Counted from the stretch's first letter, positions 8,793 through 22,658 are shown. The stretch is DNA of 64,000 bases from Pseudomonas sp. F(2018) (GCF_005508865.1 NZ_SCOM01000001.1:1488001-1552000), one strand, 5' to 3'. Notes: generated by a model from the letters alone, not told the origin. Numbers and translations: made by a program.

Positions 8793-9806
8793 TTACTGCA
8801 GGTGCTGCTTCAGCTCGGCGCCGGCCTGGCGCATGGCGGCCTGCACGGCCGGGACATGGGCCAGCGGGTTGAGCAGGCCGTAGTCGTGGATCATGCCGTT
8901 GTAACGCACCGCGGTGACCGTCACGCCGGCGGCGTCCAGCTTGCGTGCATAGGCCTCGCCCTCGTCGCGCAGCACGTCGAACTCGGCGGTCTGGATCAGC
9001 GTCGGCGGCAGGCCTTTCAGCTGTTCGGCAGAGGCGCGCAGCGGCGAGGCGAATCGTTCGGCGCGCTGCTTCGGGTCGGTGGTGTAGCTGGCCCAGAACC
9101 ACTGCATCATCGGCTTGGTCAGGAAGTGGCCTTGGGCGAACTGGTTGTAGGAGGCCGTCTCGAAGCTGGCATCGGTCACCGGCCACAGCAGCAGCTGGAA
9201 GCGCAGCTTGGGTGTACCGGCTTCCTTGGCTTTCAGTGCGACCACCGCGGCCATATTGCCGCCGACGCTGTTGCCGGCCACCGCCAGGCGCGAGCTGTCG
9301 ACCTGGATGTCCTTGCCGTGCTCACCGACCCACTGGGTGGCGGCGTAGGCCTGGTCGATGGCGGTCGGATACTTGGCTTCCGGCGACGGCGTGTAGCCGA
9401 CATAGACGGCCGCGGCGCCGGAGTTCACCACCAGGTCGCGGATCAAGCGGGCGTGGGTCGGATAGTCGCCGAGCACCCAGCCGCCGCCATGGAAGAACAT
9501 GAATACCGGCAGATCGCCCTTGGCGCCTTCGGGACGGACGATGGTCAGCGGGATCGACTGGCCGCCGGCCTGAATGGTCTTCTCGGACACGCTCACGCCG
9601 GACAGGTCGACCTTGACCGAGGATTGGGCGCCGACCAGCACGGCACGGGCATCTTGCGGGCTGAGGGTTTCCAGCGGCTTGCCGCCGCCGGCTTCCAGGG
9701 CCTGGAGGAAGGCCTGGGTGTTGTGTTCCACGCCGGGGCTGCCGGCGGCAAGGGCATTGCCGGTGGCCAGGGCCAGCAGCGAGGTGAGCAGGGCGAGACG
9801 ATTCAT
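8793..9806 (-). CDS. secreted alpha/beta hydrolase (HSL-type esterase)
   Basis: 337 residues with a Sec signal peptide (MNRLALLTSLLALATGNALA). The hormone-sensitive-lipase group signature FFHGGGWVLGD forms the oxyanion hole. The nucleophile is in AGNSVGGNMAAV, the acid in EFDVLRDEGEAY and the histidine in MIHDYGLL, so the triad is complete. Such enzymes hydrolyse short-chain esters; export would place this one in the periplasm or outside. It is the third gene of a four-gene minus-strand run. A possible ribosome site (AAGGAGTA) lies just before the ATG. Confidence 0.88.
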   Translation of the reverse strand: MNRLALLTSLLALATGNALAAGSPGVEHNTQAFLQALEAGGGKPLETLSPQDARAVLVGAQSSVKVDLSGVSVSEKTIQAGGQSIPLTIVRPEGAKGDLPVFMFFHGGGWVLGDYPTHARLIRDLVVNSGAAAVYVGYTPSPEAKYPTAIDQAYAATQWVGEHGKDIQVDSSRLAVAGNSVGGNMAAVVALKAKEAGTPKLRFQLLLWPVTDASFETASYNQFAQGHFLTKPMMQWFWASYTTDPKQRAERFASPLRASAEQLKGLPPTLIQTAEFDVLRDEGEAYARKLDAAGVTVTAVRYNGMIHDYGLLNPLAHVPAVQAAMRQAGAELKQHLQ

Positions 9807-9955
9807 GCGGATACTCCTTGTTTGTCGACCAGTGAGAGGGTTACGTCGATGTTGTCCTGGTAACGCGCGCAGCGGTGCCCACCATCGGGAGGCTATAGGC
9901 TTGCGTCTGTCATTCGGTTGAAAGAGCCGCCCCCGAGAGCCGGGGGCGCTCAGGC

Positions 9956-10642
9956 TTAGATGGGAGCGGCGACAGGGGCCAGGGTCGGGCCGTGCGCAAC
10001 GCGCTCAGGTGCCTTGTGGACCATGGTGTAGGCGTAGTCGACGCCCATGCCGTATGCGCCGGAGTGTTCCTTGACCAGGCTCATGACGGCGTCATAAGTG
10101 TCGCGATTCTTCCAGTCGCGCTGCCATTCCAGCAGCACTTGCTGCCAGGTCATCGGCACCACGCCAGCCTGGATCATGCGCTGCATGGCGTAGTCGTGTG
10201 CTTCCTTGGTAGTGCCGCCGGAAGCGTCGGCGACCATGTAGATCTCGTAGTCGGCATCGTGCATGGCGGAGAGTGCGAAGGTGGTGTTGCACACCTCGGT
10301 CCACAGGCCGGCGACGATGATCTTTTTGCGCCCGTTCTTCTTCAAGGCATCACGAACCTTCTGGTCGTCCCAGGAATTCATAGAGGTGCGCTCGAGCAGG
10401 GGCGCATCGGGAAACACCGCGAGCAGTTCGGGGTAGGTATGGCCGGAGAAGCTCTCGGTCTCCACCGTGGTGATGGTGGTGGGGACGTCGAAGATCTTCG
10501 CTGCCTTGGCCAGAGCCACCGTGTTGTTCTTCAGAGTTTGCCGATCGATGCTCTGGACACCAAAGGCCATCTGGGGCTGGTGGTCAATGAAGATCAGTTG
10601 GCTGTTCTGGGGAGTCAGGACTTCGGTTTTCGGATTGTTCAT
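9956..10642 (-). CDS. isochorismatase-superfamily hydrolase, YcaC-like
   Basis: 228 residues. The cysteine-hydrolase triad is visible: Asp in IFIDHQPQMAFGV, Lys in GRKKIIVAGLW and nucleophile Cys in LWTEVCNTTFALSAM. The remaining sequence, including GTTKEAHDYAMQRMIQAGVVP, follows YcaC of E. coli and Pseudomonas, an octameric hydrolase of unknown substrate. ATG 10642 was chosen because the family begins at this point and AGGTAACG precedes it; a longer in-frame extension is rich in basic residues and unlikely. It is divergent from a RidA-family gene. Confidence 0.87.
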   Translation of the reverse strand: MNNPKTEVLTPQNSQLIFIDHQPQMAFGVQSIDRQTLKNNTVALAKAAKIFDVPTTITTVETESFSGHTYPELLAVFPDAPLLERTSMNSWDDQKVRDALKKNGRKKIIVAGLWTEVCNTTFALSAMHDADYEIYMVADASGGTTKEAHDYAMQRMIQAGVVPMTWQQVLLEWQRDWKNRDTYDAVMSLVKEHSGAYGMGVDYAYTMVHKAPERVAHGPTLAPVAAPI

Positions 10643-10785
10643 TGTCGTTACCTGTCGGTGGTTGGAAGGTCTTGGTGTGGTTCTCGGCGGTTGCATTCGC
10701 TTCGTAGTCACCCGGCAGTACAGGGGCTTTCGGAGCGGCTACGGCCTGAACTCGAATCCAAGTTAGCGGATCGATAGCCAGTTCG

Positions 10786-10819
10786 TTTGTGCATTTTTGC
10801 GCTTTCAATGGCGCACAAA
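10786..10819. promoter_or_regulatory. inverted repeat in YcaC-like/RidA divergent intergenic region
   Basis: TTTGTGC (10786-10792) and GCACAAA (10813-10819) are perfect inverted arms 20 bases apart, set in a locally AT-richer stretch between the divergent genes. It could be a LysR-type or other operator serving both; the role is inferred only from position. Confidence 0.4.
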
Positions 10820-10913
10820 TGCGCCATCAAAGACGCGCCGGCGCTGCTAGCATCCGCCGTCCACCAACCGAACCGACGCGATCCAGGCGTCCGATCCGAA
10901 CAAGGAGAATGCA

Positions 10914-11375
10914 ATGGCGGCTTCACGTCCCAATGGCCAAAAAACCGCGTACTGGGGGGTTCCCTGGGAAGAGGGGTATGGCTATCCACAGGCGCGGCAG
11001 GTGGGGAACGAGATCTATGTATCCGGCCAGTTCAACCACGATGAAGACGGCAATCTGGTTGCCCCCGCACCGCTGGATAGCAAGGGGAAGCCCCGTGATT
11101 TCTCCGCGATGGGAAAGCAGATGCGTACCGCCTATGACAATATCGCCAAGCTGCTCGCCCTCTACGGCGCCACGCTTGAGGACGTAGTCGAAGAGACGCT
11201 GTATGTACTGGACATGGACGCGGCATTCGCCGTGGCGGGCAGTGTCCGCAAGGCAGCCTATGGCACCGAACACCCACAGTGCGCGAGCAATATCATTGGC
11301 GTGTCCAGATTGGCGCAGCGTCCGCAACTGATCGAAATCGCTTGCAAGGCAGTTATCGGCGCGCGAGCCGATTAA
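10914..11375 (+). CDS. RidA/YjgF-family protein
   Basis: 153 residues. The pattern YPQARQVGNEIYVSGQFNHD, then AYDNIAKLLALYGATLEDVVEETLYVLDM and a closing LIEIACKAVI, is the RidA fold. RidA proteins deaminate reactive enamines or imines; the archetypal arginine near the C-terminus (R105 in E. coli RidA) is not at the expected place here, so this is more likely an Rid1-7 type paralogue with an unknown substrate. AAGGAG lies at 10902-10907, seven bases before the ATG. It is divergent from the YcaC-like gene and convergent with a LysR regulator. Confidence 0.85.
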   Translation: MAASRPNGQKTAYWGVPWEEGYGYPQARQVGNEIYVSGQFNHDEDGNLVAPAPLDSKGKPRDFSAMGKQMRTAYDNIAKLLALYGATLEDVVEETLYVLDMDAAFAVAGSVRKAAYGTEHPQCASNIIGVSRLAQRPQLIEIACKAVIGARAD

Positions 11376-11394
11376 GCGAGATTCCCGCCCGGAA

Positions 11395-12381
11395 CTACTC
11401 GGCCGGTTGAGCCAGTTGTCCCTCGATGAGGGGCTTCTGGTTCGCCACTGCGGCGGCGCAGAAGGTCATGAATGCCTTGACTCGCCAAGACTTCCGAATG
11501 TCCTGGTGGGTGAGCAGCCAGAGTTCATCATTGAGCTCGGGCACCACCGGGCCGACGCGCCTCAGCCCCGGCGTGATATCGCCCAGCATGCAGGGCAGGA
11601 ACCCGAAACCGAGACCCGCCGCGATTGCCACGCTCGCTGCTGCGACAGAGTCGGTGCGATAGGAGATGCAGTGCGCATTCACTCTGTTGTCGACGTAGCT
11701 GGTGGCCTTCAGGCCGCTAAGGCCACCGGAATACGACACCCACGACTGGCCTTCGGCGAAAAGCGCAGAAGCAGGCGCGCTTCTGAGGTTGCCGTACGGT
11801 GCCCAGGCGATCGTCGCGAGTTTGCGCCCCACCAGGCTTTCCGAAGGTTTCTTGGTCGCTCTTACCGCGATGTCCGACTCGTCCCGGGCAAGACTCAACG
11901 TTTGGTTACCCACCAGAACCTCGATCGTTATCCCTTCGTTGACCGCCTTGAAGTCCGCAATGATGGGGGTGAGGAAGTACAGGAGTAACGAGTCACTGGT
12001 GGTGATTCGCAGCTTGCCCAGAAGCCCGTGCTCCGCACGTGATATGCGCCGAGCGACGCTGACGATATCGAGCTCGACGCGTTCGGCAAGGGCTCGCAAC
12101 TCGGCGCCTTCCGTGGTGAGCATGTAACCCGAGCGCCGGTGATCGAACAGAGCGATCCCCAGTGCTTTCTCGAGCTGGGCCACTCGGCGTGAGACGGTAG
12201 ATACGTTGATCCCGAGCTTCTTGGCAGTCAGGGCGCGATTGCCGCACTCGCTGAGCGTCTTGATGATTCGAAGATCGTCCCACGAGAGCTGGTTTACAGC
12301 TTCGCTCAGGTCCCATTTGGCACTGCCTTGCGTACCCTGACCCGATGAAATACCTCTAGGTGATGATTTCACGCCAAACAT
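11395..12381 (-). CDS. LysR-family transcriptional regulator
   Basis: 328 residues. A winged helix-turn-helix occupies residues ~30-90 (LSWDDLRIIKTLSECGNRALTAKKLGINVSTVSRRVAQLEKALG, read in parts), followed by a substrate-binding-like effector domain. An N-terminal extension of about 30 residues precedes the usual LysR start; no other start codon with a clear ribosome site is visible, so the extension may be real. The gene is convergent with the RidA gene and is the most likely regulator of the hydrolase cluster at 6.2-11.4 kb, by position only. Confidence 0.85.
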   Translation of the reverse strand: MFGVKSSPRGISSGQGTQGSAKWDLSEAVNQLSWDDLRIIKTLSECGNRALTAKKLGINVSTVSRRVAQLEKALGIALFDHRRSGYMLTTEGAELRALAERVELDIVSVARRISRAEHGLLGKLRITTSDSLLLYFLTPIIADFKAVNEGITIEVLVGNQTLSLARDESDIAVRATKKPSESLVGRKLATIAWAPYGNLRSAPASALFAEGQSWVSYSGGLSGLKATSYVDNRVNAHCISYRTDSVAAASVAIAAGLGFGFLPCMLGDITPGLRRVGPVVPELNDELWLLTHQDIRKSWRVKAFMTFCAAAVANQKPLIEGQLAQPAE

Positions 12382-12578
12382 CCCAAATCTCGTGTTCGCG
12401 CATCATATGAAAAGGCATATCGAAGAGCCATCGAGAGGCTTGCAGTGTGGTTGGCGGTCACGGACGTCCTACCGGGGCCTGCTCGTTCAACGTCTATATT
12501 CAGACGGCGACACCGACAGACTCGCTTCCGCAGTCAGTAGCCGCGGCAAACCACCAGAAATTTTCAGGATGACTGGGC

Positions 12579-13253
12579 ATGGGCAACTTATTCGACGCCA
12601 TTATTCTGGGGCTGCTGGCATTGCTGCCATTGATAAACCCGCCCACGACAGTGGCACTTTTCCTGGCTCTCTCCCAAGGCCTTAGTCGCGAGGAAAAGAA
12701 CCGGCAGGCGCTCCTGACCGCACTCAATGTCTTTCTGATCATGACGTTCACCTACTACGTCGGTGAGCTGATCATGAGTGTCTTCAATATATCGATACCG
12801 GGATTGCGCATCGCAGGCGGCGGCATTCTGATAATAATCGGTGCGCGCATGCTGTTCCCTCAACCTGTTCAGCCATCGACCTCTCGCGACGGCGAGGCAC
12901 CAAGAGCCAGTTTTGCCTTCGTCCCACTGGCCATGCCCAGTACTGCCGGACCCGGGACCATCGCGATGATCATCAGCGCCTCTGCCACCCTCAAGCAGAA
13001 CACGAGCTTTCCATCCTGGGTAATCCTGATAGCACCGCCATTAATCTTCCTGGCCACCGCACTCATACTCTGGGGGTGTTTGCGCGCTTCCGACCTGATC
13101 ATGAAGATAACCGGCCCGTCGGGCATCGATGCCATATCCCGTGTAATGGGCTTTTTGCTCGTGTGCATGGGGGTGCAATTCGCCATCAACGGGGCGATAG
13201 AAATCCTGCAAACCCTCATCGTTAACAACGCGCAATTACTTCGCAGCCCGTAA
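12579..13253 (+). CDS. MarC-family integral membrane protein
   Basis: 224 residues with six predicted hydrophobic helices. The start [22 protein letters not shown] is the MarC/UPF0056 signature, and [12 protein letters not shown] and [17 protein letters not shown] are the conserved internal blocks. The family was once linked to multiple antibiotic resistance in E. coli, a role later withdrawn; its transport function is unknown. It is a single gene divergent from the LysR regulator, and the surrounding base use is slightly less GC-rich than its neighbours. Confidence 0.9.
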   Translation: MGNLFDAIILGLLALLPLINPPTTVALFLALSQGLSREEKNRQALLTALNVFLIMTFTYYVGELIMSVFNISIPGLRIAGGGILIIIGARMLFPQPVQPSTSRDGEAPRASFAFVPLAMPSTAGPGTIAMIISASATLKQNTSFPSWVILIAPPLIFLATALILWGCLRASDLIMKITGPSGIDAISRVMGFLLVCMGVQFAINGAIEILQTLIVNNAQLLRSP

Positions 13254-13549
13254 GTCGTTAACTCCCGCGTAGCTAAAGAGTGACAGGGTGCCGCCGCGCC
13301 CGATATCTCCATTCATGCGCCTTTCTGGTCCGGGTATCGATATACAGGTATTGCGCGCTGCCCAAGGCCTTCGGCTAGCGCGCCGGGCGTTCCCAGGCAG
13401 GATGCTCAAGCCGATCTAATATTGATTCAGCCGTTTGGCTTGCCGGCCAGGAAGTACAACGTTCGCTAAAGCCCGAGAGCCAGCATCGTTCGATGCAGTC
13501 CATCGAAGTGCTGGAAAGCTATAGCCGGTCCTCTCTACGCAGAGGAAAC

Positions 13550-14728
13550 ATGGCAGGGAGGAGCGCCGTTGTGAGCATCGGAGAGAGCCACTACAACCCG
13601 TCCACCATCCTGGTGGTCGACGATACGCCGGACAACCTGATGCTGATGGCCGACCTGCTCAAGGACAGGTATCGGGTCAAGGCGGCCAACAGTGGCGAGA
13701 AGGCGTTACACATTCTGCAGGGCGACTCGCTGCCGGATCTGATCCTGCTGGACATCATGATGCCGGGGCTGTCCGGCTACGAAGTGGCCGAACGCCTGCA
13801 GGGCGACAAGCGCACCCAGCACATTCCGATCATCTTCCTCACGGCCATGGCGGCCACCGAGGACGAGATTCACGGTCTGGAGCTGGGCGCCGCCGACTAC
13901 ATCACCAAGCCGATCAGCCCGCCGGTGGTCCTGGCCCGGGTCGAGACCCAGCTCAAGGTCAAGGCGGCCGCGGACTTCCTGCGCGACCAGAACGACTACC
14001 TGGAGCAGGAGGTGCAGCGCCGAACCCGCGAGGTCATGGCCATCCAGGATGTCACCATCCAGGCCATGGCATCGCTGGCCGAGACCCGCGATAACGAAAC
14101 CGGCAACCACATCCGTCGCACCCAGAATTACGTCAAGCTGCTGGCCGAGCTGCTGCGCGAGCACCCGCGCTTCCGCCACTTCCTCGACGAGGACACCATC
14201 AAGCTGCTGTTCAAGTCGGCGCCGTTGCATGACATCGGCAAGATCGGTATTCCCGATCGCATCCTGCTCAAGCCGGGCCGCTTCACCCCGGAAGAGTTCG
14301 AGATCATGAAGACCCACACCACCCTGGGGCGCGATGCCATTCAGCATGCCGAAGACCAGCTGGGGGTGAAGGTCGACTTCCTCCACTTCGCCAAGGAAAT
14401 CGCCTACAGCCACCAGGAGAAGTGGGACGGTAGCGGCTACCCGGAAGGCCTGGCCGCCGACGACATCCCCATCAGCGCGCGCCTGATGGCGGTGGCCGAT
14501 GTGTACGACGCGCTGATCAGCCGCCGCGTGTACAAGCCCGGCATGCCCCACGAGCAGGCGGTGGGCATCATCCGCGACGGCCGCGGCTCGCACTTCGACC
14601 CGGATATCTGCGATGCCTTCCTGGCCAATGCCGAGCGTTTCCGCGAGATCGCCGAGCGCTTCGCCGACAGCGATCAGGATATGGCCAAGAAGCGGGCCGC
14701 GCTCGAGCAGAGCGGTCAGCAACCCTGA
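13550..14728 (+). CDS. response regulator with HD-GYP phosphodiesterase domain
   Basis: 392 residues from ATG 13550. A receiver (STILVVDDTPDNLMLMADLL, with phospho-acceptor Asp in LILLDIMMPG and Lys in YITKPISPP) is followed by a coiled linker and an HD-GYP domain (LHDIGKIGIPDRILLKPG, then SHQEKWDGSGYPEGL). HD-GYP proteins degrade cyclic di-GMP in the cytoplasm; all HD and GYP residues are present, so activity is expected. The start is uncertain: ATG 13550 follows AGAGGAAAC, but GTG 13571 follows a stronger GGGAGGAG. It is the first gene of a three-gene signalling operon, 18 bp before the hybrid kinase. Confidence 0.92.
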   Translation: MAGRSAVVSIGESHYNPSTILVVDDTPDNLMLMADLLKDRYRVKAANSGEKALHILQGDSLPDLILLDIMMPGLSGYEVAERLQGDKRTQHIPIIFLTAMAATEDEIHGLELGAADYITKPISPPVVLARVETQLKVKAAADFLRDQNDYLEQEVQRRTREVMAIQDVTIQAMASLAETRDNETGNHIRRTQNYVKLLAELLREHPRFRHFLDEDTIKLLFKSAPLHDIGKIGIPDRILLKPGRFTPEEFEIMKTHTTLGRDAIQHAEDQLGVKVDFLHFAKEIAYSHQEKWDGSGYPEGLAADDIPISARLMAVADVYDALISRRVYKPGMPHEQAVGIIRDGRGSHFDPDICDAFLANAERFREIAERFADSDQDMAKKRAALEQSGQQP

Positions 14729-14746
14729 GTCGGCAAGGAGTCCCCG

Positions 14747-19135
<4,389 letters not shown>

Positions 19136-19175
19136 AACCTCATTTTCCTTTCGAGATTCGGGAGTGGCAGGCGCC

Positions 19176-20711
19176 ATGATGACCGCCGAAACCGTTTTCC
19201 TCGTCGTCGATGACGCCGACACCATGCGCAAGGTCAACAGCAGCCAGCTCGGACGGCTCGGTGCTCGGCATATCCTGCTGGCCAGCAATGGCGCCGAGGC
19301 GCTTGCGGTGCTGCGGGCACGCAAGGTAGACGTCGTCCTTTCCGACTGGAACATGCCGGTCATGAATGGTCTCAGCCTGCTGCGCGAGGTTCGTGGCGAT
19401 CCCCGGCTGGCCTCGCTGCCCTTCATCATGATCACCGCGGAGAGCTCCCGCGCGCAGATCATCGAGGCCATCGCCGCGGGGGTCAGCAACATTCTGATCA
19501 AGCCCTACACCGCCAATGACCTGGCGCAGCGCATCACCAGGGCCATGAGCCGTCGGCCGCTGCCACGCCCCCCGGTGGTAGAGGCACCGGTGCAGGCTCC
19601 TGAGCCGGTTGCGGAACGGCGCCCGACACTGCTGGTGGTGGATGACGTGCCGGACAACCTGGCCCTGATCGTCGGCCTGTTCCAGGACGAGTACCGGGTG
19701 CTGGCGGCCCGTGATGGCAGCAGTGCGCTGACCATCTGCACCTCGGGCACGCCGCCGGACCTGATCCTGCTGGACGTGATGATGCCGAACATGGATGGCT
19801 TCGAACTGGCCGAACGCCTGCGCAGCCATCCCGATGCCGGGCGGACTCCGGTGATCTTCATCACCGGCATGACCGATAAGGCGGCGCAGTTGCGCGGGCT
19901 GGAACTGGGGGCGGTGGATTTCGTCAGCAAGCCGGTGGATCCCCAGGCGCTGCACCTGCGCGTGGCCAACCTGCTGCGCCTGGTCGAGCAGCGCAACGCC
20001 CTGCAGCAGGAGTACGACACCATGCTGGAGCTGGAGCGCCTGCGGGAGGAGGCGAGCAGCATTTCCCGCCACGACCTCAAGGCGCCGCTGTGCAACATCC
20101 TCGGTCTGGCCCGTGGCCTGCTCGAAGGTGGCAACCTGCTGCCGCGCCAGCTGCAAATGCTGCAGACCTTGGAGGATGACTGCCGGAACCTGCTGGGGAT
20201 GATCGACCTGGCGGGGGACGTACACAAGATCGAGACCGGCCGCTTCGTGCTGCGCCCCGTGCCGGTCGATCTGCTGACCATGGTGCGCCGTCTATGCGAG
20301 TCGGCCAGGCTCACCTACCAGGCCAAGAGCCTGACCATCGAGCTGGTCTTGGAGGATGCCACCGAGACAACGCCGATTCTGGCCTGCGGCAGCGAGCTGC
20401 TGTGCTTCTCGCTGCTGAACAACCTGCTGAAGAACGCCTGCGAGGCCGCCCCCGACAAGAGTCGGGTGCACCTGGAGTTGCGACGGACTGACTGCATTGA
20501 GCTGGTCATGGAGAACCAGCCGGCGGTACCCGAGTCTTTCCGGGCGCAGTTCTTCGAAAAATACGCGAGCCATGGCAAGCCAGGCGGCACCGGCCTTGGC
20601 ACCTACTCCGCCAAGCTCCTCGCCGAAGCACAGCAAGGAAGTCTGGTTCTGGAAGCGGATGACGAAGCAAACCTGACGCGCCTGCGCCTGAGGCTCCCGC
20701 TCGCTGTTTAA
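19176..20711 (+). CDS. dual-receiver histidine kinase-like protein
   Basis: 511 residues. Two receiver domains (VFLVVDDADTMRKVNSSQLG with Asp in LSDWNMPVMNG; then TLLVVDDVPDNLALI with Asp in LLDVMMPNMDG) precede a kinase module with His299 in ISRHDLKAPLCNILGLA. The ATPase N box NNLLKNACEAAP and glycine-rich GGTGLGTYSAKLL are present, but the position of the usual DxGxG box reads MENQPAVPESF, so the adenine-contacting Asp is missing. It may be a weak kinase, a phosphatase or a phosphate sink. ATG 19176 was chosen over GTG 19164. It is the third gene of the signalling operon, and its stop overlaps that of the convergent Atu4866-type gene. Confidence 0.88.
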   Translation: MMTAETVFLVVDDADTMRKVNSSQLGRLGARHILLASNGAEALAVLRARKVDVVLSDWNMPVMNGLSLLREVRGDPRLASLPFIMITAESSRAQIIEAIAAGVSNILIKPYTANDLAQRITRAMSRRPLPRPPVVEAPVQAPEPVAERRPTLLVVDDVPDNLALIVGLFQDEYRVLAARDGSSALTICTSGTPPDLILLDVMMPNMDGFELAERLRSHPDAGRTPVIFITGMTDKAAQLRGLELGAVDFVSKPVDPQALHLRVANLLRLVEQRNALQQEYDTMLELERLREEASSISRHDLKAPLCNILGLARGLLEGGNLLPRQLQMLQTLEDDCRNLLGMIDLAGDVHKIETGRFVLRPVPVDLLTMVRRLCESARLTYQAKSLTIELVLEDATETTPILACGSELLCFSLLNNLLKNACEAAPDKSRVHLELRRTDCIELVMENQPAVPESFRAQFFEKYASHGKPGGTGLGTYSAKLLAEAQQGSLVLEADDEANLTRLRLRLPLAV

Positions 20712-21001
20712 TGACGGATGTTCGTCATGCCTTGCGCGGCCGGTTCGATCTCTTCGCGATAGAGAACCATCCCGGCGTGGTAAAGAACACCATCGCGGAA
20801 CTCACCATCGGCGGTGAAGCCGGTATCGTCCACGTATTCGATATGGTCGCCCTCAAGCCAGTAGCGTCCCTGGTAGGCACTTTTCTTCCTGCCACGGGCT
20901 TCGTCATAACGGCCACCGGCAAGTAGCTCGTGACGAATGCGGCCATCCGCGGTAACCCACATGCCAACGTACTTGTTCTGATCTTTCGATGGTTTCGCCA
21001 T
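20708..21001 (-). CDS. Atu4866-domain small protein
   Basis: 97 residues from ATG 21001, preceded by AGAGGA. The sequence NKYVGMWVTADGRIRHELLAGGRYDEARG followed by YQGRYWLEGDHIEYVDDTGFTADGEF (read in parts) matches the Atu4866 beta-barrel family, a small lipocalin-like fold of unknown ligand that is often found next to SDR or redox genes. The stop overlaps the end of the convergent kinase gene by 4 bases. Confidence 0.75.
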   Translation of the reverse strand: MAKPSKDQNKYVGMWVTADGRIRHELLAGGRYDEARGRKKSAYQGRYWLEGDHIEYVDDTGFTADGEFRDGVLYHAGMVLYREEIEPAAQGMTNIRH

Positions 21002-21114
21002 TTTGCTGATCCTCTGATTGGGGGGGGGCGACTTGCCTTGCATGGTCGCAGGCAGCTGCTCGAGCTTGCGCGCTAGCTGGCCTCACGGAAGGCCAGCAGC
21101 ACGATGCACAACAG

Positions 21115-21852
21115 TCAGAAGGGGCTCGCCGTGGGCCGTACGATCAGCTCGCTGACATCTACGTCCGCAGGCTGTTCGACGGCATAGGCGATTGCCCGAG
21201 CGATGGCTTCGGCAGGGATGGCGATCTTGCGGAACTCCACCATCTCGGCGCGACCGCCCTCATCGGAGATGCTGTCAGCCAGCTCGGATTCGGTTACGCC
21301 AGGTGCGATGACGGTGACCCGGATGTCGCCGCCGACCTCCTGCCGGAGGCCCTCCGAGATGGCGCGCACGGCGTACTTGGTCGCGCAGTAGACCGCCGCG
21401 GTCGGACTGACGGCGTATGCACCGATCGAGGCGATATTGATGATCTGCCCGGCGCGTTGCTGCTGCATCAGCGGAAGCGTTGCTGCGATGCCGTGCAGCA
21501 CCCCACGGATGTTGACGTCGATCATGCGATCCCACTCGTCCACCTTGAGCGCTTCGAGTTTGGAAAGCGGCATCACCCCGGCGTTGTTGATCAGCACATC
21601 GACCCGACCGAAGCGAGTGACGGTGAAGTCGATGAAGTCCTGGACGTCTTGTCGGCTGGTGACGTCGAGGGCGCGAAACGCTGCGGTACCACCGGCTTCG
21701 TGGATTTCACCTGCAACTTTCTCCAGGCGGTCAGTGCGCCGAGCACCCAGCACCACCTTCGCTCCGCGGCTGGCCAACAGCCGTGCAGTGGATTCACCAA
21801 TACCGCTGCTGGCGCCAGTAATGACGATGACCTTGCCTTCGATATTCTTCAT
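21115..21852 (-). CDS. SDR family oxidoreductase
   Basis: 245 residues, classical short-chain dehydrogenase. The NAD(P)-binding motif is TGASSGIG near the N-terminus, the structural motif is NNAG, and the active-site Tyr-Lys is in YCATKYAVRAISEGL, with Ser in NIASIGAYAV upstream. The basic residue after strand 2 (GARRTDRLE) suggests NADP(H). The pair with the Atu4866-type gene on the same strand (about 110 bp apart) is a common arrangement. The substrate cannot be told from sequence. Confidence 0.9.
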   Translation of the reverse strand: MKNIEGKVIVITGASSGIGESTARLLASRGAKVVLGARRTDRLEKVAGEIHEAGGTAAFRALDVTSRQDVQDFIDFTVTRFGRVDVLINNAGVMPLSKLEALKVDEWDRMIDVNIRGVLHGIAATLPLMQQQRAGQIINIASIGAYAVSPTAAVYCATKYAVRAISEGLRQEVGGDIRVTVIAPGVTESELADSISDEGGRAEMVEFRKIAIPAEAIARAIAYAVEQPADVDVSELIVRPTASPF

Positions 21853-21975
21853 GGTCTTTTCCTCTTCAGTTCACTGTTCACCCGCGAGTGGGCCTGGAAA
21901 AAAGATTAGGGTCAGGGGACTGATAGCCATTAATCGATTACTGCATGCCACTTGCCTAATCCTGCAAAAGTTCCG

Positions 21976-22512
21976 TTACTGGCTGACCAGTTGATAGGGC
22001 GCCTGCTCGCGCGCGCTCCTTAGTGCTATGGCCCACCAGTTCAGCAGGACCAACATGCGCGCCATGGGGACTCTTGCCTGATCCGGCTCGCGCCAGGCTC
22101 CTTCTTCATCCCGTAGCGCCCACGGATTGGGCAGTGTCACTACGCTGCAGATGGGAACGGCATGCTGCTCCGCCAGAACCTGACGAAGCTGGGCGATGGC
22201 GCTCATGCCGCCCGATGCACCGCCATAGCCAATGAAGGCCACCGGCCTGGCCTGCCAGCGAATCGGTGCTCGGTCGATGAAGGCCTTCAGCTCGGCGGAG
22301 TAGCCATGGCTTTGCTCCGACGCGAGTATCAGGAACGCATCGGCTCTGGTGAGCTGGGCAAGTGCTGTTCGTCGCTCGGAGGTATCGAGCAGGCAGCATT
22401 CGAATTCGGCGCGTTGCGCTATAACCATGGAGGCCCATCTCGCCAGCGCAGGGCCTATCGCTTCTTCATCGTTTCCTTGGTGAATCAGGACCAGTTTGAC
22501 CTTGCAGTTCAT
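21976..22512 (-). CDS. NADPH-dependent FMN reductase-like protein
   Basis: 178 residues from ATG 22512, preceded by GGGAGGA. The layout, with LVLIHQGNDEEAIGPALARWA, then ADAFLILASEQSHGYSAELKAFIDRA and PVAFIGYGGASGGMSAIAQLRQVL (read in parts), is that of the flavodoxin-fold NADPH-dependent FMN reductase/azoreductase group; GYGGASGG is the FMN-phosphate-side loop. It likely reduces flavins or quinones in the cytoplasm. The gene is divergent from a LysR regulator, the usual arrangement for a regulator and its target. Confidence 0.82.
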   Translation of the reverse strand: MNCKVKLVLIHQGNDEEAIGPALARWASMVIAQRAEFECCLLDTSERRTALAQLTRADAFLILASEQSHGYSAELKAFIDRAPIRWQARPVAFIGYGGASGGMSAIAQLRQVLAEQHAVPICSVVTLPNPWALRDEEGAWREPDQARVPMARMLVLLNWWAIALRSAREQAPYQLVSQ

Positions 22513-22658
22513 CTCATCCTCCCGACACATTTCCGCTTGCAGTGGCACGTCTGTTGCTGAATTTCGAGGCTCAGCTCGGGCTCTGGGAAACAGCGTAAGA
22601 GCGATGATCCGGCCGATATAGCCGGTCCTCAGGCATACAACTTGTGACTTGAATTCAT

